Positions 29,988-43,000 of a stretch of 64,000 nucleotides of DNA are shown here, one piece after another. The DNA is from Mytilus californianus (lineage: Eukaryota; Mollusca; Bivalvia; Mytilida; Mytilidae), in contig NW_026262593.1 in NCBI RefSeq assembly GCF_021869535.1, positions 54,113,318-54,177,317 on the forward strand. The letters are read 5' to 3'. The first letter of the stretch is position 1; every line of letters starts with the position of its first letter. A program made the position numbers and the translations under genes. A model generated the notes under the pieces. It saw only the letters and a list, made by a program, of their open reading frames with translations, searched no databases and had not been told where the DNA came from.

Positions 29988-30902
29988 GATGATGTTTGTA
30001 TGGTCAGAATATAAGTATTTTATCTGGTGATGGACAAGGCATGACGCTTGTCAAGTTAGAAGACCATTTTCCATGTTTTTCCCCAAAAACCTAGTTTGTC
30101 AAGATCGTTTTGAAAGGTTTTTCTGCCACTATTAGATTTAACAACTAGATATGCATCTGCAAAAAGGCATGTGACAGAGTATAAGCTAACTTGTCAGATA
30201 TTCATATAGACTTAGACCCAGATTAGGACCTTGGACTCCAGATTTTACACAAATATATCCTGATTTCAAGCCCTCTATATGATCAGGTACAATGTGATAA
30301 AAATTCCTGTATCAATGCATTGTGTTTACCCTCAGTGGCATATAGGTTTGGTTTGTGTGTAAGTAGACTATGAATGACTTTATTAAAGGCTCTAGATAGA
30401 GAAATCTATTATATATAATAAAACATCTGTTTGTTTAGAGTTTTCATTTTCAAAGTTTTTGTTGACATCGTCTATGAATTTCCGGAGTTGAGTTTCACCA
30501 GAAATATTTTTAGGAAGCCTTGAATGAGGAGGGGGAGGGGGGAGGGTGCAGTTATGGTTGTCTGAATGTATCATGATTGCGCTAACTATACAACATGTTA
30601 TATAATTTTGTGCATGTCAGAAATACTCAATAGGTAGACACTCGTAATTCTCTGGATTGTATTCTGACCCTCTCTTTGAAATCGGGGAGACATGTGCAGT
30701 CCGCCAATCACAGTGGGCACTTCGCCAGTGTCTAATGATATATGGTATACAAGGTATTATAATAGACGGGGGTATCTTCGAGAAAGTAAGGCGTCAGTCA
30801 ACTCATCTAATCCACTTACCTTTGATTGGCTGAATTCAGTTTATAGTTTGGAAATAAAAGATAGGACATGCAAAAGAAACCAGAGATATTCAAAGTTGTA
30901 AG

Positions 30903-31300
30903 TTGAAAACAAACTGACAAAGCCATGGGCAAAAAACGAAAAACGGCGGAAAGACAAACAACAGTACAAAAACACAACATAGAAAACTAAAGACTGAGCA
31001 ACATGACCCCACCAAAAAAAAAAACGGGTTGATCTCAGGTGCTTCGGAAGGGTAAGCAGATCCAGGAGTCGGTTTCACAAAAAAGACTTACAACTAAGAT
31101 TGATCGTAAGTCATGAACAATTCAATATTCTTACGATCAATCTTATAGTCGTAAGTTTTTTGGTGAAACCGACTCCTGCTCCTCATGTGGCAACCATTAC
31201 CCGTGTAAGTGCATGCAAACCCTGTTATAAGTCTAACTCGGTAGGTCACATTCGAGGAAAAGAGGACGGGATTGTGGTCACGGCAATTTATATATATATC
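30903..31300 (-). repeat. Penelope-like element flank interrupted by a palindrome
   Basis: AACACAACATAGAAAACTAAAG, GGTTGATCTCAGGTGCTTCG and GGTAAGCAGATCCAGG precede the palindrome at 31063-31178. CTGCTCCTCATGTGGCA, TCTAACTCGGTAGGTCACAT and ATTGTGGTCACGGCAAT follow it. The outer parts match the flank seen beside the reverse-transcriptase copies and near 1400 and 13980, so an older repeat was split by a younger insertion. Confidence 0.65.
31063..31178. mobile_element. 116-bp palindromic insertion, CAGGAGTCGGTTTCAC arms
   Basis: CAGGAGTCGGTTTCACAAAA at the left and TTTTGGTGAAACCGACTCCTG at the right are complementary. Pairing continues inward through GACTTACAACTAAGATTGAT and ATCAATCTTATAGTCGTAAG and then CGTAAG/CTTACG, leaving a loop of about 20 bases. 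It lies inside another repeat and interrupts its blocks, so it is a recent miniature insertion. Confidence 0.85.
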
Positions 31301-31676
31301 CGTCGTCATCTGTAAAATTATGGACAAACTGTTGATGAGACTTAAGAATTCGATACTTTTATTTTCGGGCATGTGTAAGATAGTCAATATGGCTGCTTTG
31401 CAAATTAGCAAAGAACTAAACATACTGCTATATGACCCGCACAGCCAAATAGACCCCAAAGTATAAATCTTATCGTGACGGACGCCAAAAAAAATGGATA
31501 ACAGTATTTCTATTTCTTTTTTGCAGTCCAACCCTTATTTGGGTGCGCCAAACAATAGATGGACGATACTCTTAGTGGTCATAAGGCAATGGAAAACTTG
31601 CTGTTTGCTCTACATCCTATGCGCATTTCTGGATTAACCATCAGTTGTATTTCTTACCAAAAGCCGTGAAATATAT

Positions 31677-31904
31677 GAAGGTCTGTATGGAGGTCCTTCA
31701 ACTCTCTAATTTTAAATTTTTTAAGGCGTTTGTCTCAGTATAAAGAATAGAGAATAATGGGCAAAATATAGAGAATATATTTAGCCCATTATTCTCTATC
31801 CTTTATATGTACATCCCTCTGCCTACTTTTCACTTCTTTATTTTTTTATCCTTTTTCTTTAGTATATCCCCATTGTTCTCTATTCTGTAAACCTTATCTA
31901 GACG
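31677..31904. mobile_element. GAATAGAGAATAATGG MITE family, copy 8 (foldback)
   Basis: AGGTCTGTATGGAGG opens the copy and CCTTATCTAGACG closes it. Here plus-oriented AAAGAATAGAGAATAATGGG units and minus-oriented TTATTCTCTATCCTTTATAT units face each other around 31775, so the copy is itself a foldback. Confidence 0.7.
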
Positions 31905-32814
31905 TATTTAGTGATCATTTCTGAAAAATGATTTTTTTTTCTTTCATTTCCGTTGCAAGTAGTATTTTTGTTAAAATCACAAAGACATCAAACGCTGTCA
32001 CAGAATAAGTAAACAAAACATACAAGTATTACATGTGTACGTAAATATATGGCAGACCAATATTATTGCTTTTAACATTCGGCCCGAGAACACAATTAGT
32101 ATCCTACGAATATAGTCCCTTTTATGGACGGTGTGTAGCCCCTTGTGTGGACGGTATGTTACATGCAAATTGTTTTCAAGCACCTCCCTAATTTATTGTT
32201 TCAGGTTTTATGCATAAAAATAAAAGGAAGAAGCGGGGAGGAGTGAAGTTACACTGTCACTAAATTGGATCATGAATTTTGAGATACAGTAAATATCAGG
32301 TCAAGTTGAAAATAGTCATAAATAAATACGTCTGAAGCTGTCAAACGGAATTTAAGACCCTTAACATAAAATTGCCGATATTTTGAGTTAGATCTGAAGA
32401 AATTTAATTATACTGTAGTTTGTCACATATAATTTGTTTAAAAAATAGTGCACTACACTGAAAAATTGTAATTACTGAGAAAACGCGTTTGCGATTTTTC
32501 AAAATTTGCATATATTGTTCTTAAGATTTGCACTACAAAAATAAGTTAACTGTGTTACATAACTTAAAACTGCAAAGGCAAGACACTTGTAAAAAGCAAA
32601 TTTATAATAATAATTAATTAATATGATTTGATAAACCGGAATTTGAGAGTCTTATTTCTTTGTCCTTTTGTCATATTTCTGGCGTTTGCGGGTCCCCGTA
32701 TATAATAGCCTGTTTTTTTTCTTCGAATTATGGATTGAAACGTTTTGCCGGACTACCCGGCATCTTGGTATATTTTTAGAGGGGTGCAGAGAAATTACTA
32801 GAGTAGGGCTATTA

Positions 32815-32984
32815 CCAGGGGCGGATCCAGCCATTTTTAAAAGGGGGGTTCCCAACCCAGGATAAAGGGGGGGGGGGGGGGGGGGGTTCCAACTATATGT
32901 CTCCATTCAAATGCATTGATCGTCAAGAAAAAAAGGGGGGGGGGGGGTTCCAACCCCCGGAACCCCCCTCTGGATCCGCCACTG
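32815..32984. mobile_element. GGCGGATCCAG inverted-repeat element (copy 1)
   Basis: AGGGGCGGATCCAG at the left and CTGGATCCGCCACTG at the right are inverted ends. Between them are GGTTCCCAACCCAGGATAAA, G-runs of about 20 and 13, and CTCCATTCAAATGCATTGAT. The element at 57735-57891 is a sibling copy with the same order. Confidence 0.85.
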
Positions 32985-33239
32985 ATTATTCACATGCTCT
33001 TTCACGTTGAATTGAATTGTTACTGAGATTTTCAATAAAATGTGTATATAACAAAGAGCAGTTTTATAAGTTACTTTTAATAAAATAAGTAATTATTTTT
33101 TATTACTGATTACGATACAAATAATAAAGCTTACATCATAATGGTTAACCTGACAATTTTTTTCTTCCACAGGGCAACCACAAACACACTTGATAACGCC
33201 AATCAAAATATCACACACATATTTAAAGTTCACATTTTT

Positions 33240-33934
33240 CTTTTTCGCACCTGGGATATGAAGTACCTTGGGTCGCGAAGATAATTATCCAAATAAAGAA
33301 GATCTCAAGAGTAAATACCCTTATCAGAACGATTATATAATTAATCTGGTTGAAGTATAATTAATACCAGATTTTTCAGATAACGGTTATCTATGCCAAT
33401 AAAAAGTTTCATTGACATATTTTATTTTGAATGAAGAGGGGGGAATCCAGGCTGTTCTATCGACTAAACTTATATAAATTGACCTGGTATAGGTATTAAG
33501 AAAGTGTATTTCAAATGTCCGGTGGTGTCACGATCACACATTTTTGATACTTAGTTGAAGGAAAATAATTATAATAGTGTTGCACAGATTTAAGTAGCTA
33601 ATCAAAGGCTTTTTGTACCAATTGTGATGTTTATTGCGTGAGTAATACGTGGGTGTTATAACAGCCGAATAACATCGTCTATCTTCAGTTCATTCAAGTG
33701 AATAGAGAAGAAATTGCCGGAGGAATTTTGGAGGAGTTTGTTTGATAATATTTCAGCAGTTTTGCATTTATTGTTAGACGGCTGGGAACAAACTCGGGCC
33801 TTGGACATTAGATAATGCGTTTGAATAGGCATTTTTAATAGTGTGTGATTTGTCTTTTTACATCTGGATTAGTAACGGTTGAAGAGTAAAGAAAAGGGGG
33901 TATTGCTGCCCCAAGGGAAAGTGAAAATAAGACC
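33240..33934 (+). promoter_or_regulatory. Upstream region and presumed 5' UTR of the perlecan-type gene
   Basis: About 700 bp before the start codon without a recognised repeat or gene. It presumably holds the promoter and 5' UTR. I cannot name a transcription start, and no classical TATA box is convincing at a sensible distance. The ATG sits in GACCATGT, with A at -3, a favourable initiation context. Confidence 0.35.
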
Positions 33935-34033
33935 ATGTATTCGTCTCATAAAATATTATTCCTAAGGAACTGTAGAACTTTATTGCTTAGTTTAATTTTA
34001 TTAAATGGAATTTTATTATCAACTTCAGAATCG
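33935..34033 (+). CDS. HSPG2: Perlecan-type gene exon 1: signal peptide
   Basis: It reads MYSSHKILFLRNC, then a Leu/Ile-rich core (LLLSLILLNGILL), then STSES, a textbook signal peptide of 33 residues with a Ser/Thr cleavage zone. It ends exactly between codons at TCG|GTAAGT, a strong donor. Nothing in frame upstream suggests a longer start. Confidence 0.8.
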
Positions 34034-37000
34034 GTAAGTTAAAAAAAAGTGCTGATAAAGGAGTTTTCTTGTCTGCATTAGTCTGTAGTTAACATAATTT
34101 TAATTGTCTTATCAGAATATTATATAATCGGTGCATGTTTAAAAGAAAACGCAATATATATACAACACGTTTACATTTGTATGGTACATGTATGTGTTTA
34201 AAATTATCTATAGTCCGTTTCCATTTGGGAAAACGACTTGCATGTGTTTAAAGTGAAAACGTCATTTAAGCGATGTTATTTTGTAAAAATGTCAGTCTAA
34301 GAACATAATACACGTGCATGTGTATACTGATATTTACATATTACAGACATAAAAAATATGCAACTTATGTATGGATAAAATAGTTTGTCAGTGTACATGT
34401 ATGTATTTGTATTTTTGTATAATTACAAAAGACAAAAACAAACAAAAAATACTGTATGCATTTACTTCAAACAAGGATTTGTATAGTTAGACTAAACAAA
34501 TCCTTGCTTGAAAATAAAAAAAGATGAAAATGTTGCATAAGAAGTAATTTGATGCACATTTTGCTTAAGAAAATGTGTACTTATATAAATGAAGAATTTT
34601 GTTTGTTGAATATTTCTAAAAATTCTTTGATGAGCACCAGATCCAAAGATTTTTTATGATAAATTATTTGTTATGCAACTGATGATCTGGTGCCTCCCAG
34701 ATGTTAATTAATGATAACTGTCTTTAGCTCTGTTTTGTGAAAGACTGGTTTCCTGCTGGGGTGATTTATCAGGCTTATCAAGATATTATGATGCTTTGAA
34801 CAAATATTTTTATTGATAAAATCTTTCACAAACCACCTGTGATAAATTAGTTTTCTTTTACAAATGGATGATATGTTAAAACAGCAGCAAAGCTTTCTTT
34901 GCATGTAAAAAGGTAGACAAATTAGAGTTAGGCCATAAAAAAGATATGCTTTGAGATCTTGCCAAACAAATTGGAATTTTTTCAACTTTTTATTTTTTTC
35001 AATTTCCAATGTTATGACAAACCTTTTCAAAATTTTTATAGTCAAGTTTATCACAACAAATTGACTCAAATGTTGTCATCTCAAAAGACTTGAAATTTGT
35101 GCAATAGACATATACATGATATAATGCATTACATGTATGTGCGTATTATACATGCATGTATATGTATGTCTGCTTCTGGTAAGACAAATCAAAAATTTTG
35201 CTTGACCAAAATATTAAGTTGCATGGCAGATCTTAAGTCACATAGAAAAAGAAAAATTGAATAATATAGAAAATCTAAGGATATGGGTATCCATCCATGA
35301 CACAAAATTAGTATGTGCACATCAAAAAACATGCAAAAAGAAAAGGAACATCATAAATTTGTTTGACATTTTGGTCTGACTATTTATATCAAGACTTGTC
35401 AGGCATATTTCGGGACATTTGCACATACATGTATTATTTAGTCTACAATATTGGAATATAAATGCTATTTCTTAAATTTTTTTTGCAGTAAAATGTTTAA
35501 AAAGTAGACAAAATTTCTTCCTACAGTGTAATATTATGTAAATATTGGATTAACTGAAAAGACGATTTATATGCAAAATTATTTTCTCCTAAAAAATATT
35601 CAAAATGAGAATCAAACATGGATAGAAGATTTGAATGTTATGTAAGAAATATTCTACCTAAGCATTTATGACAGAAATATTAAATTATTCACAGATTTAC
35701 TGATAGAAATTTATTGAAGTCAGAAGTTAAATATATCAGATGAAAATTAGGAGGTCATTTTACAGATCTTTATGCTCAGGTTGATCTATTCATCTGGATT
35801 ACGCCAACAACTATATATGAAATGATTTTACAATGAGAGTATCTGACAAACAGGACATTCCTACAGGCAACTACCGGTGAAACAGATTTGTCTTCATGTA
35901 TCCAGGCTATGATATTAACTGACCTGTGTATTTTACATATCTATATGCATGTTCACATTGTACAACATTTTTGTACACTGTACACATGTACATTTTAGAT
36001 GTACATAAAATTTTGTTAAAAGTTACATTATGTAAACTTTTCATCTGACAATGAGATTATGTCTGAGAATATAAGTTTAAGTTTCACTTCTGTTTTTTTA
36101 ATTCTGGTTGTTGCTGTTTGGGGTATGGAGGGGGGCTATAAGAGGCATTTTTATTTGGACGATTTTAAGCAAAAAAATATTATTTTTTTCCGATAAAAGG
36201 CTTGACGTCTACGTCCCATACCCTTGATGACCTCTGAATTTGCCACTGATTGTGGTTATAGGGCAAACAATATGTGACTAACTATATACATGTGTATATA
36301 TATATAGCTAAAGAAAGTCAGAGGTTGGAAGACGATCAGATACCACCGTACATGTAGTTCATGTGGATTTTCTTTGCTCTTATGTACATTTGTGTACAAA
36401 TCAATATTCATAACAATTTCATAAAACTGAATTTTATGTATACATTGTATATATATACAAAAAAAATGCAGTAAGAATTTAGCATTGCAAAGTATATGTG
36501 ATGTACAACTGAACATTGTACACATGTACGTGTACTAAAATATGTAGATATCAATATATAGTGTCCGGGAGGGAAATATTCAGGCATTATATGTATGTAC
36601 AAATGTAATGCCATATGAAACTAAAGTTAATTCTGCTAACATACATGTACATGTAAGATTTATAAAATCAGGGGGAAGCAACTCATTAACAGATACTTAT
36701 GACTAAGTAGAAAATTATTTGTATTCGTTAGCTGCGGTAACTTAAACAAAGTAATCAAAGATGTTTCAGAGGAAGTTGGCAGTTATTGCAATTGACATTT
36801 CATGGTAGAAAATAGTTATAATATACCTCATACATGTACATGTACTAATAATACAATTCATTTTTGTGGTGATTATTGAAAATGACCTAAATTTATAATA
36901 CATGTACATGGAATTTTAATTGATAGATTTTTGGTTGCTGAATATCCCACATAAACATGTATATATTATTTAAAACATATACCTGGATATGACTATGAGA

Positions 37001-40000
37001 GGAGTACATGTACAAAATGTACTATAATTGCTTACATCCACTTCATTTGAACTTTGGTGGGTAGTTGTCTCATACCACATCTCCTTATTTTTATACAAGG
37101 GAGAAAGCTGAAGGAAGGCCTTAATTTAGCCTATGTCATATTTCAAACCCATACTTTCTAAAATAAGTAAAATGTAATTTTGAATAATTATATCAAGCAT
37201 TTTTTTTTCACTTTAGACAGTGTGCAATATCAGTTTTATGTACAAATTCTTTCTGGTTATTGGACTAAATTTGCTGATTTAATGCATTTTAATATTCTCA
37301 AATCAGCCTGAAATTTAAAGGAATTGTATTCTTAGTAATTTTGTGTGTAGATAATAGTAGGTTATCGCTGAACTACTTAAATACTAAAAATTGTTTTGCC
37401 CTGTAATCACAATTATATTGCCATAAAATGGATAATTGCTCAAATTTCATTTTATCTAGTAAATATCCTCAGGTGTTCATGTTAAAAGTGAAATGTAGGT
37501 TAATAGTACCCTTTTAACTTTTGAGTTTCTGTAAAGCACCGAAAACTGTCTGGGTTTTTAGTACAATTAATAAAGGCATACATAGGTAGTGTGCCATTTA
37601 AAAAAAAATAGTTAACTTTTGATCCAAATATTTACCTTATCAAGTATATATATGGTCCATTATTCTATTGCTTTAAGCTGTGATTTTATCTCTGGAGATT
37701 TTTCTACTTAATTTCATTGCTATATGATAAGAAAACTAATATACTGATCAATTTTGCTGATTCCGAGTAAAGCTTTTTAAATACTTTATTGAAATTGACT
37801 TTAATGTACATATTAGTTAAGGTTAGTACATTGTACCAGTCACTATAGAATTTGAACTGTTATAGGCTGACTGCATCATTAGTTTTACTACATCTACAAA
37901 AAAAAAAATACTCTGTTGAAAGTCTTAATTTTTAATTTATGTATTTACATTTTGTAGCAAGTTGATAAAAGTCCAAAATGTTTCAATATATCATGTACAT
38001 TCTTGTAGTCTACATGCATCTGTACAAGATATTTTCAAAAATAAATTTGTGTTTTTTCTACTCTTTTTTTTTCAACTTAAGAAGTCTTTTAGATGTATTT
38101 TAGTACCAATTACAGATAATTTGTACATGTAGTTCTTGACCTTGCTTATTTTGCCATAGACTGACTATACATTTAATAAGCAGCTGTATATTGATTCCAA
38201 GTCTCTATGCATGTACATGTATGGTCCATTATGCCGCATTTTGTTTATTTGTGTACAAATTTGTTTAGCTCAGCTAGAGTCTGCAAAAGACTTTGGACTG
38301 ACCATCAAAACCAGTAAAACTCTTGTTGGTCCAGTTAAACATAAATTTTTACTAGTCCAAATACATATATCTGATTAATGAGGTACAAGAATTTTGAAAA
38401 AATCTCTTGAAGTGACAAAGGAGTAGGTTTGGTAAGGGCCCCGATTATTAAGTTCAATGTTTCAGGATAAAAAATGTTTTAAGTTGATGAAAAGACATGT
38501 GAGGATGTTAAATAGAACTATTTTTGTCAAAGTTATATTCTGAAGCGTTGATTTTTACATCCCAAATAGGTCAAAAACAGTGATTTTTGCAAAATTTGAC
38601 AAAATTGTACTGATTTTAACCAAATTAATGCCTAGAAAACATAGAGCGCAGGCGTTGACAAATTAAATATTTTTGTCAGATATGTAAAATGCTGTACCAA
38701 AGATTTTGCTAAAAGATATTTTTTGTCGACGTCTGCGCTCTATGTTCATGATGTTTCCTATCAAAGAAATCAATGGAAATTTATCCATTTTCAATGAATT
38801 TTTGTCGAAAATCAAACTGAGTGATATTTGTGACGTCATGAACAGAGTGCAAGTAATTTAAAAAAAAAAATTATATTTACGATATTGTCATTGTATTACC
38901 TATGATTCATTTTTGTATTGGTCAATTAATCCTAATTTCAAATTCTAACCAGAAATACATGTGTAGGGGCCATTTTAGGACCTTATCGAAACTACTCCTT
39001 TTTAGCACAAAGTCAATCAAGTTTTGACTTCTGTTTCAATTTTTGTTACTTCTGGAGAATCATAACCCAATCCCTGTTAGCAACATGATATTAAAGGTTC
39101 CATTTTACTCACAGTCGCTTTCAGGCCCTGGTCTATATAACCAGGATATATATCTGAGGAAGGTTATTTGGGGTAATGGAGTTTTGATTTTAATAGTCAA
39201 ACTTCAATAGGAATCTTCACAAATGTAGTCTTTACTTGATTATAAGTATGTTTTGTTTTTAGGGAGGGAAAGGGGGCGGGGTGTCATATGAACCCTCAAA
39301 CCCCTCTTGGCTACAGATATGGTAGGGCATAATGGATGGTACTCAACTGTGAATCAACATGCAACATGGTCTTTGTATTTTTCTTGAAAGTTCATGTATG
39401 CATATGATACTTGTACATGTACTTGAAAAAGAATGTATACTTTTGAATATATGAGAGGTTAAGGCCCTTGGTCTTAAATTACTATTTCCTGCAACTTATT
39501 AACTTCAGGATATATACCTCTTACAATTACAGATATCATATTATGCATAATTTATTTCCGACTTTGAAAAATTATGAACTTCAGTAACATTTTAAGATTT
39601 TATTGTGCAGTTTCAAGTTGCTTTTTCCTTTTCTGTTTGGTAACATTAGATTAAAGGAAATGTTTAAAATCATAATCCTACTTTGTTAAGACTAAGTTTA
39701 AAAGAAATCCTTAAGAAATTTGCACATATATATCTGAAATTGTTGAAACGTCTTTGAGAGGCCAGATCACCAGTTGAAGGATCTAGTCACGATTTCAATT
39801 CATATTAGTTAAGACATTAGAAATTTTAAAAACAAGATTGCGTCTTAATTTTATAATTTTTCCCAATCTAATTAAAATTAGATCCTCTAATTGCTCCCGT
39901 TCTGATATGGTGGGCATCAAGGATGCGCGACATATCAGAACTGGAGCAATTAAAGGATTTAATTTTAATTACATGTAGATTGACTTTTCCTATCATAGTT

Positions 40001-43000
40001 GTAAAAATGTTGTTTTGAACAAGTCATTTGACATTTTTTGATGTACATATGTTTATTATTCGACTCAAAGCAAGTTGCCATCACATTTTGAAGTCTGTAC
40101 ATGTACATGTATCATAAGTAAGAAAATTTCACCTATTTTCCTCAGTATACTACCAGAAATATGGTAATTCTCTGGCAAACTTTATATTTACTAGAATTTT
40201 GTATTGAACACATCTGAAAATGAACTAAACATCAAATGAAAAGGTCACTGACCATGCTGACTTGAGATAATAGATATAAAAAATAAATAAATTAAAAATA
40301 ATTTCACAAAGCTGTGTAAACCTAGTTGTTAAACTGTCACAGTTTGTGGTATATAATATAGGGTGATTCAAATGTCTCCGTTTGTTTGATCTCTCTAGTT
40401 TTCTCACCTGTAGGGTACAGGTAAATCTGATAAGGTAGATAAAAGGATGGATCTGTTCACCTTCAGTATCAGGTGTAAAAACAAATCATGGTGTAAAATT
40501 ACTCAATTAATCATATCCTCTAAACCACAATGTATAGCCTCTAAACAAAAATAGACCAAAAGGTAAAGAAAAAAATCTGTTAAAAAATAACTATTGTCAA
40601 ACAAAGAGATTATCCTGAAGAAATCTTTTTCAATAGTTTACCTGTTGAACTGAACAGGAAAAAGTGAAAAATCAGTTTTATGGTAATAAAAACATTTTTG
40701 GCTGGAAATTAAAAAAGTTAAGAAAAAAATCTGTAAAAAATAGCTATTGTCAAACAAAAGAGATTATCCGGGAGATACCTTGTTTTTTGATAGTTTACCT
40801 GTTGAACCTATTAGGAAAAAGTGAACAGTCAGTTTTATGTGAATAAATTTTGGCAGAAAGTTTTAACACACTTTGGATTACTCAATTGATCATATCCGTT
40901 AAACCACAATACACAAAAGGACAAAGAAAAGATCTGTTAAAAAATAACTATTGATAAACAAAAGAGATTATCCAGGAGATGTCTTTTTCGAAAAGTTTAC
41001 CTGTTGAACTGAATAGGAAAAATGAAAATAATATTTTAATATCCTAAGGAAAACCACATTTTATAAAAGATATAACTGTAGTGTGTGATTTCTAACCACA
41101 TCTGCATCAAAGCAGTTAGAGAAATGAGTCTCTGGGAGATTTGCATTCTTTTTAACCTTGTTTGAAAAAATGCAACTCTTTACTTTTTGCTCAAGGTGAA
41201 TGCACTTGGTGTACAGATGCATGCAAGTATGCAGTAACTTTTGAGATAAGAAAGTACATTTATGAGGGTAGAAATGGGGTACCCCATATGATGATTTATG
41301 ATAAAAGATTGCTTAAAATAGCATTATATTATTAATATTATAGTTATTTGACCCAAACGTTAACTGCAGCTATAAAATGTGATTTGAAGAATGGCAATAA
41401 AATTTTTAGGCTCATTTGACATAATTGTTAGTGAAAAAGGGAGTTTTATGCTGGACAAGAAAGGCAATTCCAACCCTCATTTATGCAACAGTGTTATGCA
41501 CTTGCATTTACAACACACAAACTTATAACCAATGCAAGTTTACCAACCAGTTTTTGTCCTGGTTTACATTTTTGAAAAAAAACTGTATTTTAATTACTTA
41601 TAATTTAATTTTGAATTACAGCATAGTTTAAAGGTTTTAAAAGTTAAACAATTTTCTGTTGAAACAAAATCACTAAAATGCTACATAAAGATTTAATAAT
41701 TTCTCCAGAAATGGTTATTTTTTTAAATCGTAAGCGTACATGTATGATAGTTGAAATGTGAAAGATAAGGGAAGATAACTCAGAATGGATTGATGGATTG
41801 TTTGCTTAACACCCAGAGGGTGGTTGTTAAAGTGACACAGCTTGAGTGGCCAATACAACATTGTGAAAGTTAAAGTGTACGCAAGTTAAAGTTATATTAT
41901 ATAATATCTCTATCTTGATTTTTTTTATAAAGTACAATAATTGGAATATATACAATGTAAAACTGCATTTATCGTGTTTTTCCTTTACATAATTATAAGG
42001 TCAAATTACTGAAAGACCCCCCTCCTATATTAATGAAATCTATCATTTTGCATTGGACCATAATATCTTGATACAGATAATTGGGCTAACACCCTAATGA
42101 AGGTATCTAATACATATTTTTGTTGAAGACGGTATATGGTACATGTATGTTGACCTTTAGTTCTAGTGGCTGTTTTTATGTGCTTATTGGGTTGCTATCT
42201 CATAACGTTTAACCACATATATATTGTATATATTCCGTTTTACATTTTTTACTCATATTTGTATGAAAGTTGGGAATGGATTGTTAGATTTATGCAGGTT
42301 TTGAATAAAAAATTGAAGAATTATTTCCATACTCCATGTATACCTTTGAACAAAATTATTTTTATTTACCTGTGAACGTTATTTTTATTTGGCGGCATTT
42401 TGTCCCAGGTTATGGTTGTCTTTCTGATATTGTTTTACATCTAACCCCCTTGTTTTATTAATTTTGTATTTACATTGTGTCATAGATCACATTTATTTGT
42501 TCAGTGTAGGTTCAAAGGTTTTTGTTAATATGTCTTTTGATTGAGCTAAGCCATTTCAATTGATATTTTATAGTGTGTCTTTCTATGTTGTGATGTTACA
42601 CTGTTGTTTCAGGTAGAGTGAAGGTTGGCACCTATTAAAACGTTTAAACCCGCTGCATTTGTTTGCACCTGTCCTAAGTCAGGAACCTGATGTTCAGTGG
42701 TTGTCGTTTGTTGATGTGGTTCATAAAAATATAAGTGTTTCTCGTTTCTCGTTTTTTATATAGATTAGACTGTTGGTTTTCCTGTTTGAATGGTTTTGCA
42801 CTAGTCATTTTGGGGGCCCTTTATAGCTTGCTGTTTGATGTGAGCCAAGGCTCCGTGTTGAGGCCGTACTTTGACCTATAATTGTTTACTTTTTACACAT
42901 TGTGACTTGGATGGAGAGTTGTCTCATTGGCACTCATACCACATCTTCTTATATCCTACTTCCTTCAAATAAAATGCACATTGCTCCAAAGTTACTTGTG

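Noticed and set aside
31094-31531. 145-residue minus-strand open frame
   Set aside because: It crosses the palindromic insertion and retroelement flank and shows no domain; a chance frame through repeats.
34704-35069. 121-residue minus-strand open frame in perlecan-type intron 1
   Set aside because: AT-rich composition, no recognisable motif, no splice or start context beyond chance.
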